DNA of 64,000 nt from Petrimonas mucosa (GTDB lineage Bacteria; Bacteroidota; Bacteroidia; Bacteroidales; Dysgonomonadaceae), in the NCBI RefSeq assembly GCF_900095795.1, contig NZ_LT608328.1, positions 861,001-925,000 of the forward strand. Reading direction: 5' to 3'. The notes beneath the pieces were generated by a model that did no database searches, was not told where the DNA came from, and saw nothing but the letters and a program-made list of their open reading frames with translations. The position numbers were made by a program, and so were the translations under genes. This document shows, piece by piece, positions 41,770 through 50,886 of the stretch (position 1 is the stretch's first letter; every line of letters begins with the position of its first letter).

Positions 41770-41843
41770 GGCCCCGTAGCTTAACTGAATAGAGCATCTG
41801 ACTACGGATCAGAAGGTTACAGGTTTGAATCCTGTCGGGGTCA
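41770..41843 (+). tRNA. tRNA-Arg (anticodon ACG)
   Basis: 74 bases forming a cloverleaf. Acceptor GGCCCCG pairs with CGGGGTC (one G-U), discriminator A; anticodon stem TCTGA/TCAGA with loop CTACGGA, anticodon ACG; T arm ACAGG-TTTGAAT-CCTGT. CCA is not encoded. It would read CGN codons after A-to-I editing at position 34. Accessory DNA follows directly downstream, but no repeat of the tRNA 3' end was found to prove integration. Confidence 0.93.
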
Positions 41844-42257
41844 CTTATTAAGACACATCATTAAAGCTATTGGACTGTGATACAGAAAGATAGTTTTTTA
41901 TTTTTTCTTGTTTACACGGCATTTGCACGACAGAAGTATCCATCCTACTTTTCGTAATCCTTTCCTGAAGCGGAAAAGTAATAATCACCATCAGCAAATT
42001 AATCAATCTGTAAGTTGAGCGAAGATATAATTCCCTTGATTCATTGTTTCTTGCTTTTGGGCGAAGCTAAAAACAAGTTTTCAATTCAAATCGTCACGCC
42101 CCAAAAGGATGCCTAACTATGCGATATACAATAATTTCAAAGATCGTTTTTTAATTTAAAGTGCCCCCTAATGAAAAAATGTCTAAAAAATGATGTGTTT
42201 TTTACGATTTGGGAATTATTCTTTACATTTTAACAGTCTCTTTTATGAAGTTAATCC

Positions 42258-42265
42258 TACCTTTG
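42258..42265 (+). promoter_or_regulatory. Putative -7 element before the small peptide gene
   Basis: TACCTTTG fits TAnnTTTG, 34 nt before the ATG at 42300. No TTTG partner is clear. The 414 bases between the tRNA and this site (41844-42257) show no gene or repeat I recognise. Confidence 0.4.
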
Positions 42266-42299
42266 AAGCGAATGTGTAACCTTCAACTGTAAAATAAAG

Positions 42300-42440
42300 A
42301 TGGATGAAAAAGAGACAACCCGGACCAACGAAGAATATTATGCCACTCCCGATTTTGAGGTGGTGGAAATTATATTCGAACAGAACTTACTGAGTACAGG
42401 TTCAAACACTGATGATTTTGGAGATGGAGGAGACTTTTAA
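42300..42440 (+). CDS. Small acidic peptide, gene before fimbrillin-like lipoprotein
   Basis: A 46-residue open frame: MDEKETTRTNEEYYATPDFE at the start, then a hydrophobic VVEIIFEQNLLSTG and the acidic Gly/Asp-rich end TDDFGDGGDF. No signal peptide is visible. Short peptides with an E-V-V/hydrophobic core and Gly-Asp-Phe end are common in Bacteroidota next to surface lipoprotein genes; their function is unknown to me. It is 21 bases upstream of the lipoprotein gene and shares its likely promoter, so it is cotranscribed. It is too small for certainty, but spacing and promoter placement support it. Confidence 0.55.
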   Translation: MDEKETTRTNEEYYATPDFEVVEIIFEQNLLSTGSNTDDFGDGGDF

Positions 42441-42461
42441 TTTATACAAAACAGATCGGCC

Positions 42462-44075
42462 ATGAGAATAATCAGTTTCACTATGACTCTATTGCTGATG
42501 CTGTGGTTAACTGCCTGCAGCAATCAGGAGGTTGTTGACAAGGAACCGGAAGCGACACCGGCTCGTCTCCTCAAATTGAAAGCTTCCATGCCGGGTGAGG
42601 GGACAAAAAGTGGTACGTTATCCACCCGTCTCACTTTCACGGAGACCGAAGAGGGAACCATCACGGTTCAATGGAAAACGGGAGACAAGATCAACCTCTG
42701 CTTTGTCAGCGAAGATGGCACTGTTGTGCGAACGGTTCCGGATGTACCCGTGGCCAATATCTCGGAAAACGGGAAATATGCAGACTTTGAAATAATCATC
42801 CCGGAGGCAATCACTGGTACCTTTCATCTCTATGGCATCTATGGTGCTCCCTTCTCGGAGGCAAACAGCAGCATTGTTGTTTTGCCCGCTCCAGCTGGAT
42901 CCTCTTCAGGAACTGCACTGAATGATACCGAAGCTGTCAGTGTGATGCGGTTTGCAGCAGAGAACCTCACGGAGACCTCCAGTCCACAGGTCTCCTTCAG
43001 TCACATAGGCTCTATCTTTTCCGTCTGGATTTATAACAATACCACATCGCCTCTAAATGTGAATCAGATCAAAGTTTCAAGTGAGAATCATGGTTTCCAA
43101 TGGTTGAAAAACAGTTCCGGCCAGGCCTTGTTTAATCTGGCAGACAATCAATTTATTGCTCCCAATGTGGGTAGTGATTTGCTCTTTTCCTCTTCCAGCC
43201 TCTCCATTGCTCCCTACACGACTAGAAGGCTCTATCGCTGGGTGGTACCGGGTGACGCAATTGATTCCTCCGATACATCGAAAAAAATAGACTTTAGCTG
43301 CTATACAGGTTCCTATTTTGTTAATACTGTTTCCGCCAGAACACTCCTGGCAGGTAAGTATTACCGGCTCAAGATGGTCTGGGACGGAAGCATTTTCTCC
43401 AATATAAAAACACCCACGGAGAACAACCTTGTCGCCTACTGGCCCTTCGACGGTAATGTCGAAGATGCTGTAGGGTCGAATCATGGCACCCTGTATGGGA
43501 ATGTTACATTGACAACCGGTCGTAAAGGAGATGTGGACGGTGCCTATCATCTGGACGGAAGCAAGGGTGATTACATCCGTTGTGTGACGCCGGGCATCAC
43601 CGGATCCGCAGCACGTACCATATCACTGTGGGCAAAGGCCGATGCGCTTTCGACCAGTGTGCAGGCTCTCGTTGCATATGGGGAAGATGATGGCAGTTTC
43701 TTTTATGGCAGGCGATTTGAGATAAGCCTGAAAACGGGGAATCTGGTTTTTGACAAAGGAGGTACACAAATCAGCAAACCCTCTTCCTTCGTGATCAACA
43801 ACCGGTGGAACCACTATACGATCGTTTACAAGGGCAGAGAAGCCGGAGAGACAGTTGACACCCTCTACTTTTATGTAAACGGAACCTACCTCTCACCACT
43901 CTATACCAGTTCAACGCAACTCGTGAACACCACTCCCCAGCATCCAATTTATTTCGGATCACTCTATGATAAACAGCGTTACTTTAAAGGGGCAATCGAC
44001 GAGGTGAGGATGTATGACCGTGCATTGTCTCCTTCCGAGGCGAAAGGACTCTACTACAAGGATTGGTCAAACTGA
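42462..44075 (+). CDS. Fimbrillin-like/LamG domain lipoprotein
   Basis: A 537-residue surface protein. Lipoprotein signal MTLLLMLWLTAC (Cys at residue 19) predicts outer-membrane attachment. Residues about 30-310 are beta-rich and resemble fimbrillin-family domains of Bacteroidales (VQWKTGDKINLCF, FHLYGIYGAPFS). The C-terminal part (about 325-530) is a LamG/concanavalin-like domain: LVAYWPFDGNVEDAVGSNHG, ISLWAKADALSTS and the closing FKGAIDEVRMYDRALSPSE. It may bind glycan or a partner surface protein. The small peptide gene precedes it, and a damaged IS1595 follows 183 bases later. Confidence 0.82.
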   Translation: MRIISFTMTLLLMLWLTACSNQEVVDKEPEATPARLLKLKASMPGEGTKSGTLSTRLTFTETEEGTITVQWKTGDKINLCFVSEDGTVVRTVPDVPVANISENGKYADFEIIIPEAITGTFHLYGIYGAPFSEANSSIVVLPAPAGSSSGTALNDTEAVSVMRFAAENLTETSSPQVSFSHIGSIFSVWIYNNTTSPLNVNQIKVSSENHGFQWLKNSSGQALFNLADNQFIAPNVGSDLLFSSSSLSIAPYTTRRLYRWVVPGDAIDSSDTSKKIDFSCYTGSYFVNTVSARTLLAGKYYRLKMVWDGSIFSNIKTPTENNLVAYWPFDGNVEDAVGSNHGTLYGNVTLTTGRKGDVDGAYHLDGSKGDYIRCVTPGITGSAARTISLWAKADALSTSVQALVAYGEDDGSFFYGRRFEISLKTGNLVFDKGGTQISKPSSFVINNRWNHYTIVYKGREAGETVDTLYFYVNGTYLSPLYTSSTQLVNTTPQHPIYFGSLYDKQRYFKGAIDEVRMYDRALSPSEAKGLYYKDWSN

Positions 44076-44258
44076 TAAAGTCATAACCAAATCCAGGATA
44101 AAGATCATTTGTAACATATCAATAGAAACGATACATTTTTAAGTTTTAATACTCAGAGAAAAGCTTTATTTTTCGTTTTGAAACAATCAGAACGAAACGC
44201 AAGAGCAAGGCTATAATTACCCCCGAATCTTAGACAACAAGAATCATTAAAATATAAA

Positions 44259-45340
44259 ATGTATATCCGCAGTTATTCCTAAAGAATTTAGCGGAAAAAT
44301 AGTTATAAATAAGTTCGCAAATGCTTACACAAATCACAGATATTCATTATATTTACATTCTGAACACATGTAATATTTCAAGCTATGAATATCCTGGATT
44401 TTGCTATAAATTACCCCGATGAGGAAACCTGTCGGGAAAAATTCAAACAACAAAGAGACCAAATGGGAGTTACCTGCCGTCGTTGTAATTGTAAGGAGCA
44501 TTATTGGCTGGAAAACAAGCAGGCTTACGAATGCAAGCGTTGCCAAGCGCGCCAGACGCTGCGTTCGGGCACGGTCATGCAGCATTCCAACCTGCCATAC
44601 CGTTACTGGTTCGTGGCCATGCACCTGCTCACGGCTACCAAGGGCTCCTTTTCCGCCGCCGAGATACAGCGACAGCTGGGGCACAAGCGTTACCAGCCCA
44701 TATGGGAAATGGTCAATAAACTGCGTGACGTGATGGGCAAGCGTGACGACAAGTACACGCTCGAGGGCGCCATCGAGCTGGACGACGCCTTCTTTTCCAC
44801 CGAGATATCCGTTGAAGAGAAGGAGAAACCGTTGAAACGCGGCCGTGGAAGCCAAAAAAAGACCAAGGTCCTGGTGATGGCTGAAAGCAAAACGGTTGAA
44901 AACCCAAACCGGGTAAAAAACCCAAGAAGGCCAGATACCTGAAGATGAAAGTCATCAACGACTTGAAAGCCGATACAATTACAAAGAATGTCAAAGAGCA
45001 TGTCGAAAGCACGGCGGATCTGACCACCGATGATTCAACTTCTTACACTAAATTGAAAGAACATGTCCATTCACACACGGCATCCGTTGTTCCACACGAG
45101 GAATTGCCTAACGTGCTGCCTTGGGTACACACCGCGATCAGCAATGCCAAACGACAGCTCCTGGGCGTGTATTACAAGGTAAAACCCGAGTATTTACAGT
45201 ACTACCTCAATCAGTTCTGTTACAAGTTCAACAGGCGTTACTTCGGCGAGAACCAGTTTGACAGGCTGTTGATAGCCGCCGTATCGTGTGCGCCTGATTT
45301 CAAATCAAGAATTTACAATAGGAACTATTGCGGATAATCA

Positions 45341-45341
<1 letters not shown>
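44259..45341 (+). mobile_element. IS1595-type insertion sequence, copy 2 (degenerate)
   Basis: Homologous to copy 1 at 12.3-13.4 kb over its length. Left end TATCCGCAGTTATTCC and right end complement TATCCGCAATAGTTCC match the copy 1 ends. No direct repeat flanks it. On its right it abuts, without gap, the truncated 3' end of an IS5-type transposase gene, so it was inserted into or joined to that element, whose left end is now missing. Confidence 0.85.
44385..45337 (+). pseudogene. IS1595-family transposase, frameshifted
   Basis: The first 180 residues or so match copy 1 (zinc ribbon CRRCNCKEHYW, AIELDDAFF). At about 44903-44908 the sequence reads GAAAACCC-AAA where copy 1 has GAAAACCCC-AAG. 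Loss of one C shifts the frame, which stops at 44942. The remaining 130 residues (NDLKADTITKNVKEHVEST through the end YKFNRRYFGENQF) continue from 44945 in another frame. The protein is broken between the first and second catalytic Asp. Confidence 0.88.
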
Positions 45342-46768
<1,427 letters not shown>

Positions 46769-46832
46769 TTTATAGTAAAGATTGTCCCTTTCATCAAAAA
46801 TAGTCATTTTTCCGATACCGGAACAGGGAAAA

Positions 46833-46883
46833 CATTCAAGGTGAACCCCAAAGGTTTTCTGCCATTGGAATTCACCTTGAATG
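46833..46883 (-). terminator. Hairpin terminator after the polysaccharide utilization locus
   Basis: A perfect 13-bp inverted repeat, CATTCAAGGTGAA (46833-46845) and TTCACCTTGAATG (46871-46883), 16 bases after the last GH127 gene, followed on the minus strand by TTTTCC. The T-run is short and the loop long (25 nt). Confidence 0.6.
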
Positions 46884-46899
46884 GGTTGGGTGATTCAGG

Positions 46900-48765
46900 T
46901 CAATCCCTGTAGTCGACCCAGACCTTCATCTGGCCGGGAGCCCGGTTGTCCCAGAGGTAGTAGGGGACAAAGCGGATGGTATCTTCACCGTGGAGAGCAT
47001 CGATCACCACCACCTCGTCGGTGAGCATGGTCGCTTTCTGCCCGATATACCGGGTATCGGCGGTCAGGTTGATTCCATCGAATGACGGGTTGTCTACCTC
47101 CTCCACACAGTAGACCAGCGGTCCCCGTTGGATGGCCCTCTTCCCTGCATTCGCGGTCACCCGCGGGTCTGCCTGGATCACCTCCACCGGCATCTCCAGC
47201 GTGAGTGATACCTTATCACCCCTCTTCCAGCTCCTCTCAATCACGGCATAACCCTGTTCAACCGGAACATTCTCTAGCTTCTCGCCATTCACCGTAATCG
47301 AATAACTCTTGCACCAACCGGGAATTCTAAGCCGCATCTCTTTCCGAAGCGTCTTCTTCAGCTCTTCCATGCTAATCTCCACCTTCCCGTCCCACGGGTA
47401 GCGGGTCTGCTGTTTCAGGGTGAGGCTCTCTTTCCCCAGGTCGATCTTTGCGCTGCTTCCGATATAGAGGTTTACCCACAGGGCATCGCCCGACACGCCG
47501 TAGATGTAGTTGCCCACCGACGGCAGGAAGCGGGAGATCTGGCTCGGACAGCAGGCGGTTCCATACCACTCCTTCCGGTGGTGGTCACCCCTCGACGCCA
47601 GCGGATTGACATAGAAGAAGCGGTCTCCTTCCAGTGAGATTCCGGCCAGTGCCCCGTTGTAGAGCGATCGCTCCAGCACGTCGGTGTATTTGGAGTCGCC
47701 CGTCAGCTGATGCATGCGGCAGTTCCACAATACCATTCCCACCGAGGCGCAGGTCTCGCAATAGGCTTCGTAGTTGGGGAGGTCGTAGGGCCGGGTGAAC
47801 CCTTCGTTCTGTCTTGAGGAGCCGATACCGCCGGTGATGTACATCTTCCTTAGAACCACATCGTCCCATAACCGGTCCAGTGCCTCAATATAGTCCTTTT
47901 CGCCGGTCAATGCGGCCACGTCGGCCATGCCGCAGAAGAGGTACATGGCCCTGACGGCATGTCCCGTAATCTTGCTCAACTCCCTGACCGGGAGTTCATC
48001 CTGGTAATACTGCCGGTTCCAGGGACCGTTGGGGCCCCGGTTCCCATAGCCATGTCCCCGCTCCTCCAGGAGCCAGTAGGCAAAATCGAGATACTTCTTC
48101 TCGCCGGTCACTTCGTGCAGCTTAACCAGGGCCAGTTCAATCTCTTCATGTCCGGGTACCCAATGCCGTTTGCCCGGACCGAATTGGCTCATCATGTGCT
48201 CTATCATCCGGGTAGCCGCCTTCAGCAATTTATCCTTGCCGGTTGCCTTGTAGTAGGCAATGGCCGCCTCCAGTAGATGTCCTGCGCAATACATCTCATG
48301 CTTGTCCATGTCGGTCCAGCGGTTTTCCAGTCCTGTCAGCGAATAGAAAGTGTTGATGTAGCCATCCTCCTCCTGTGCTGCCACAAAGAGGTCGATCCAC
48401 TTGTCGCACTTCTTCTCCAGTTCGGGGTCCGGTTTGTTGACCAGACTGTAAGCCATCCCCTCCAGTGCTTTGTAGACGTCGGAATCGTCGTAGAAGATGC
48501 CGGAGTGTTCGCCTTCATCCTTCGCCGCATTCATGAAGTTGCGGATCCGGCCCGTCTTGTTCTCAATCTGGTCGATGCAGACGGGCAGAGTGGTGGTGGC
48601 GTGCCTTTCCAGCCGGGGAGACCAGAAGTCGTCGTTGATGGTTACCTGTGAGAAATCGACCTGACGGATCTTTTTCGTGGCAGGCTGCTGCTCCGTCCCC
48701 GAGGAGTGGCATCCCCATGCGAGGAGGGGAATCAGCAGGTAAAAAGTGATAGATGATTTTCTCAT
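46900..48765 (-). CDS. GH127-family beta-L-arabinofuranosidase-like lipoprotein
   Basis: A 621-residue enzyme (former DUF1680) with a lipoprotein signal (LLIPLLAWGC, Cys19). The zinc/catalytic residues of GH127 are present: Glu337 and Cys339 in NYEAYCETCAS, and Cys405-Cys406 in GTACCPSQI, equivalent to the Glu-x-Cys and Cys-Cys pair of HypBA1. Family 127 enzymes hydrolyse beta-L-arabinofuranosides by a Cys-nucleophile mechanism. An (alpha/alpha)6 barrel is followed by beta domains. It ends the operon of the PUL and probably acts in the periplasm or outer membrane. Confidence 0.87.
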   Translation of the reverse strand: MRKSSITFYLLIPLLAWGCHSSGTEQQPATKKIRQVDFSQVTINDDFWSPRLERHATTTLPVCIDQIENKTGRIRNFMNAAKDEGEHSGIFYDDSDVYKALEGMAYSLVNKPDPELEKKCDKWIDLFVAAQEEDGYINTFYSLTGLENRWTDMDKHEMYCAGHLLEAAIAYYKATGKDKLLKAATRMIEHMMSQFGPGKRHWVPGHEEIELALVKLHEVTGEKKYLDFAYWLLEERGHGYGNRGPNGPWNRQYYQDELPVRELSKITGHAVRAMYLFCGMADVAALTGEKDYIEALDRLWDDVVLRKMYITGGIGSSRQNEGFTRPYDLPNYEAYCETCASVGMVLWNCRMHQLTGDSKYTDVLERSLYNGALAGISLEGDRFFYVNPLASRGDHHRKEWYGTACCPSQISRFLPSVGNYIYGVSGDALWVNLYIGSSAKIDLGKESLTLKQQTRYPWDGKVEISMEELKKTLRKEMRLRIPGWCKSYSITVNGEKLENVPVEQGYAVIERSWKRGDKVSLTLEMPVEVIQADPRVTANAGKRAIQRGPLVYCVEEVDNPSFDGINLTADTRYIGQKATMLTDEVVVIDALHGEDTIRFVPYYLWDNRAPGQMKVWVDYRD

Positions 48766-48796
48766 GAGCTAACTGTTTTAGGCTGTATCTTGCAAA

Positions 48797-50842
48797 CTAT
48801 TTTCTCGTAACCGGGAATTCGGTGATCCGCAATGTGGTACATCCATAGGGAATCAGCGTGATCTCCTCTTCCGGAAGGGTCTCGGCCTGATACTGCACAC
48901 TGTAGGGCAGTGGGCCGGCTGAACCGTTGTACTTCTGCCATTCTGGGAGCCGTTTCCCTTTTGTCTTGATCTCGATGGGGGCATTGACGCTGTTCCAGGG
49001 GTAGCCGTTCATCCCCTTTTTGACAACCTGGAACTCGCTCGCGATATTCTCCTCCCTGATCGACTCCTCCTTCAGGCAGTAGTTCCATGGAGAGCTGCTG
49101 TGTACTTCGTAGTACCAGTTGCCGTACCTTGTTCCAAACTTGTGGTCGTCGGGCACCTTGACCCACTTCTCTTCCATTTTCAGGGCATAAACCAGCGGGC
49201 CTCTTTCCACGACGGCCGAACCTTCATACCAGCGGGATACGGTCACCTTCATCGGCAATACCAGTTCCACCTCGTCGCCAGATTTCCAGACCCTGGAGAT
49301 CCGCTCCATCTCGCCACCCGCTTTATTACCGAGGGGTTCACCGTTTACACGGAGTTCTGCCTCCTCACACCAGCCCGGAATACGTAAATAAAGTGGGAAT
49401 TCCACAGATTCCGTCGCCTTGTCGGGAATATCTATCCTGAACCGGATGGTTTCATCGAAGGGGTAGTCGGTTTTCTCCTCAATCTTCACCAGGGTGCCCT
49501 GGCCAACTTTGGCAGTTACCACGCAGGGCGAGTAGTATAATGCGGCTAGACCGTTGTCGTCGGAGGCATACCAGAGATGTCTCGTGAATTTGGGCCACCC
49601 TTGGTGCAGGTTCGACGTGCAGCAGGGATATCCGGTCAAGAGGCCAAATAGCTGATCGGTCCCGTGGTAGCAGGTGACGAAGTTCCTGGGGGTTCTCGAT
49701 ACCTCCACCTGGTTGAGCTGCTGGTAATATTGGCGCGCGTCGAAATCGTCTGAAATCTGGGTGGGCAATGCGTTGAACGATACCCGCTCCAGCCAGTCGG
49801 CCCACTCGACGCTGCCGGTAATCTCAATCATCTTCTCCAGGGAGAACATCAGTTCAACCGTGGTGCAGAGCTCGGAACCCTGTGTCGGGTTGCCGGTGTG
49901 CAGCAGCTCATCGCCTCCATATACCCCGATGGGCCAGCCGTGGGTCCTCATCAGGTCTTTGTATCCCTGCCGGATCGCTTTGATATGTCTCTCGTCGCCG
50001 GTTGTCTGATAACGGATGACCGGCTGCTTCATCCCCTGTGCCAGATTGACACAGTGGACGCTGAAGAGCGAGGAGAGCATCTCCCTCTCCTCAAAGGCGG
50101 TTGTCCAGTCCATCGTCTGCTCGGTTATCAGGTCGCCCAGCTCGAGCAGAAACTTCTCGCCGGTCAGGTTATAGAGCCAGTAGACCACCATCAGGTTGTC
50201 GCCGCCCCGGTAGTGTCCCCAGCGGGTCCAATGGTTGAGCGGGGTTTCGGGCAGTTCCTTTAGCTGATATCTGAAGTAGTTGAGCATGAATGGGATGACC
50301 CGCTCATCGTTGGTGGCCTCATAATATTGTTTCATGAACTTCAACACCACCATTTTGGGCCACCAGTCGCGAGCGTTGTTCCGCTGCAGCCCCTCCTCGG
50401 GTTCACGATCTTCGGAAGGTCCGAAATAGCCTGCGGAGTCTTGGCTCTGCAGCACCCATTCCACCCAGGGCTGAACCTTCGCCTTTAACGAGTCGTCGTC
50501 GAGGATATATGCCAGGGGCAGCAATCCGTCGATCCAGTAAGGTCCTCTTTCCCAGACGTCGCCGTCACCGCCGAGCCAGCCGTTGCGCGGGCCCATCACC
50601 TGGGGATAGAGGGAGTCGAGATGGCCGGTCATTCCATCTTTCATCTTCAGCAGCTGCTCTTTCAGCCATCCTTCGGGTCTGACCTCCCCCAGGGGAAGTT
50701 CTATAAAAGGTTTGGCAATCAGTGGTAATCTGTTTTGAAGATATAGGCTTGTGGGAGGTTGCCCTGTTTGCTTTGGGGTGCACATAGTGGTTAAAAAGAT
50801 AAGGGTTGTTAATAAAATGGTACCTAAGCAACTTTTCTTCAT
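48797..50842 (-). CDS. GH127-like glycoside hydrolase, second paralogue
   Basis: A 681-residue protein with a lipoprotein-like N-terminus (TLIFLTTMC). It belongs to the DUF1680/GH127 clan by the pair SELCTT (Glu-x-Cys, about residue 324-326) and YPCCTSN (about residue 407-408), both in the spacing of the GH127 zinc site. C-terminal beta domains contain LRIPGWCEEAELRVNG and ERGPLVYALKMEEKW. It is divergent from the neighbour at 46.9 kb and longer at its N-terminus (about 80 residues), so it may belong to a related family such as GH146. Spacing to the next gene is 31 bases. Confidence 0.8.
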   Translation of the reverse strand: MKKSCLGTILLTTLIFLTTMCTPKQTGQPPTSLYLQNRLPLIAKPFIELPLGEVRPEGWLKEQLLKMKDGMTGHLDSLYPQVMGPRNGWLGGDGDVWERGPYWIDGLLPLAYILDDDSLKAKVQPWVEWVLQSQDSAGYFGPSEDREPEEGLQRNNARDWWPKMVVLKFMKQYYEATNDERVIPFMLNYFRYQLKELPETPLNHWTRWGHYRGGDNLMVVYWLYNLTGEKFLLELGDLITEQTMDWTTAFEEREMLSSLFSVHCVNLAQGMKQPVIRYQTTGDERHIKAIRQGYKDLMRTHGWPIGVYGGDELLHTGNPTQGSELCTTVELMFSLEKMIEITGSVEWADWLERVSFNALPTQISDDFDARQYYQQLNQVEVSRTPRNFVTCYHGTDQLFGLLTGYPCCTSNLHQGWPKFTRHLWYASDDNGLAALYYSPCVVTAKVGQGTLVKIEEKTDYPFDETIRFRIDIPDKATESVEFPLYLRIPGWCEEAELRVNGEPLGNKAGGEMERISRVWKSGDEVELVLPMKVTVSRWYEGSAVVERGPLVYALKMEEKWVKVPDDHKFGTRYGNWYYEVHSSSPWNYCLKEESIREENIASEFQVVKKGMNGYPWNSVNAPIEIKTKGKRLPEWQKYNGSAGPLPYSVQYQAETLPEEEITLIPYGCTTLRITEFPVTRK

Positions 50843-50886
50843 AATGCTAAAATTTTACTGATCCTACTAAATGATTCTATTTTGAT

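Noticed and set aside
41770-41843. tRNA-Arg as attachment site of a genomic island
   Set aside because: No direct repeat of the tRNA 3' end was found downstream and no integrase gene is present in the window.
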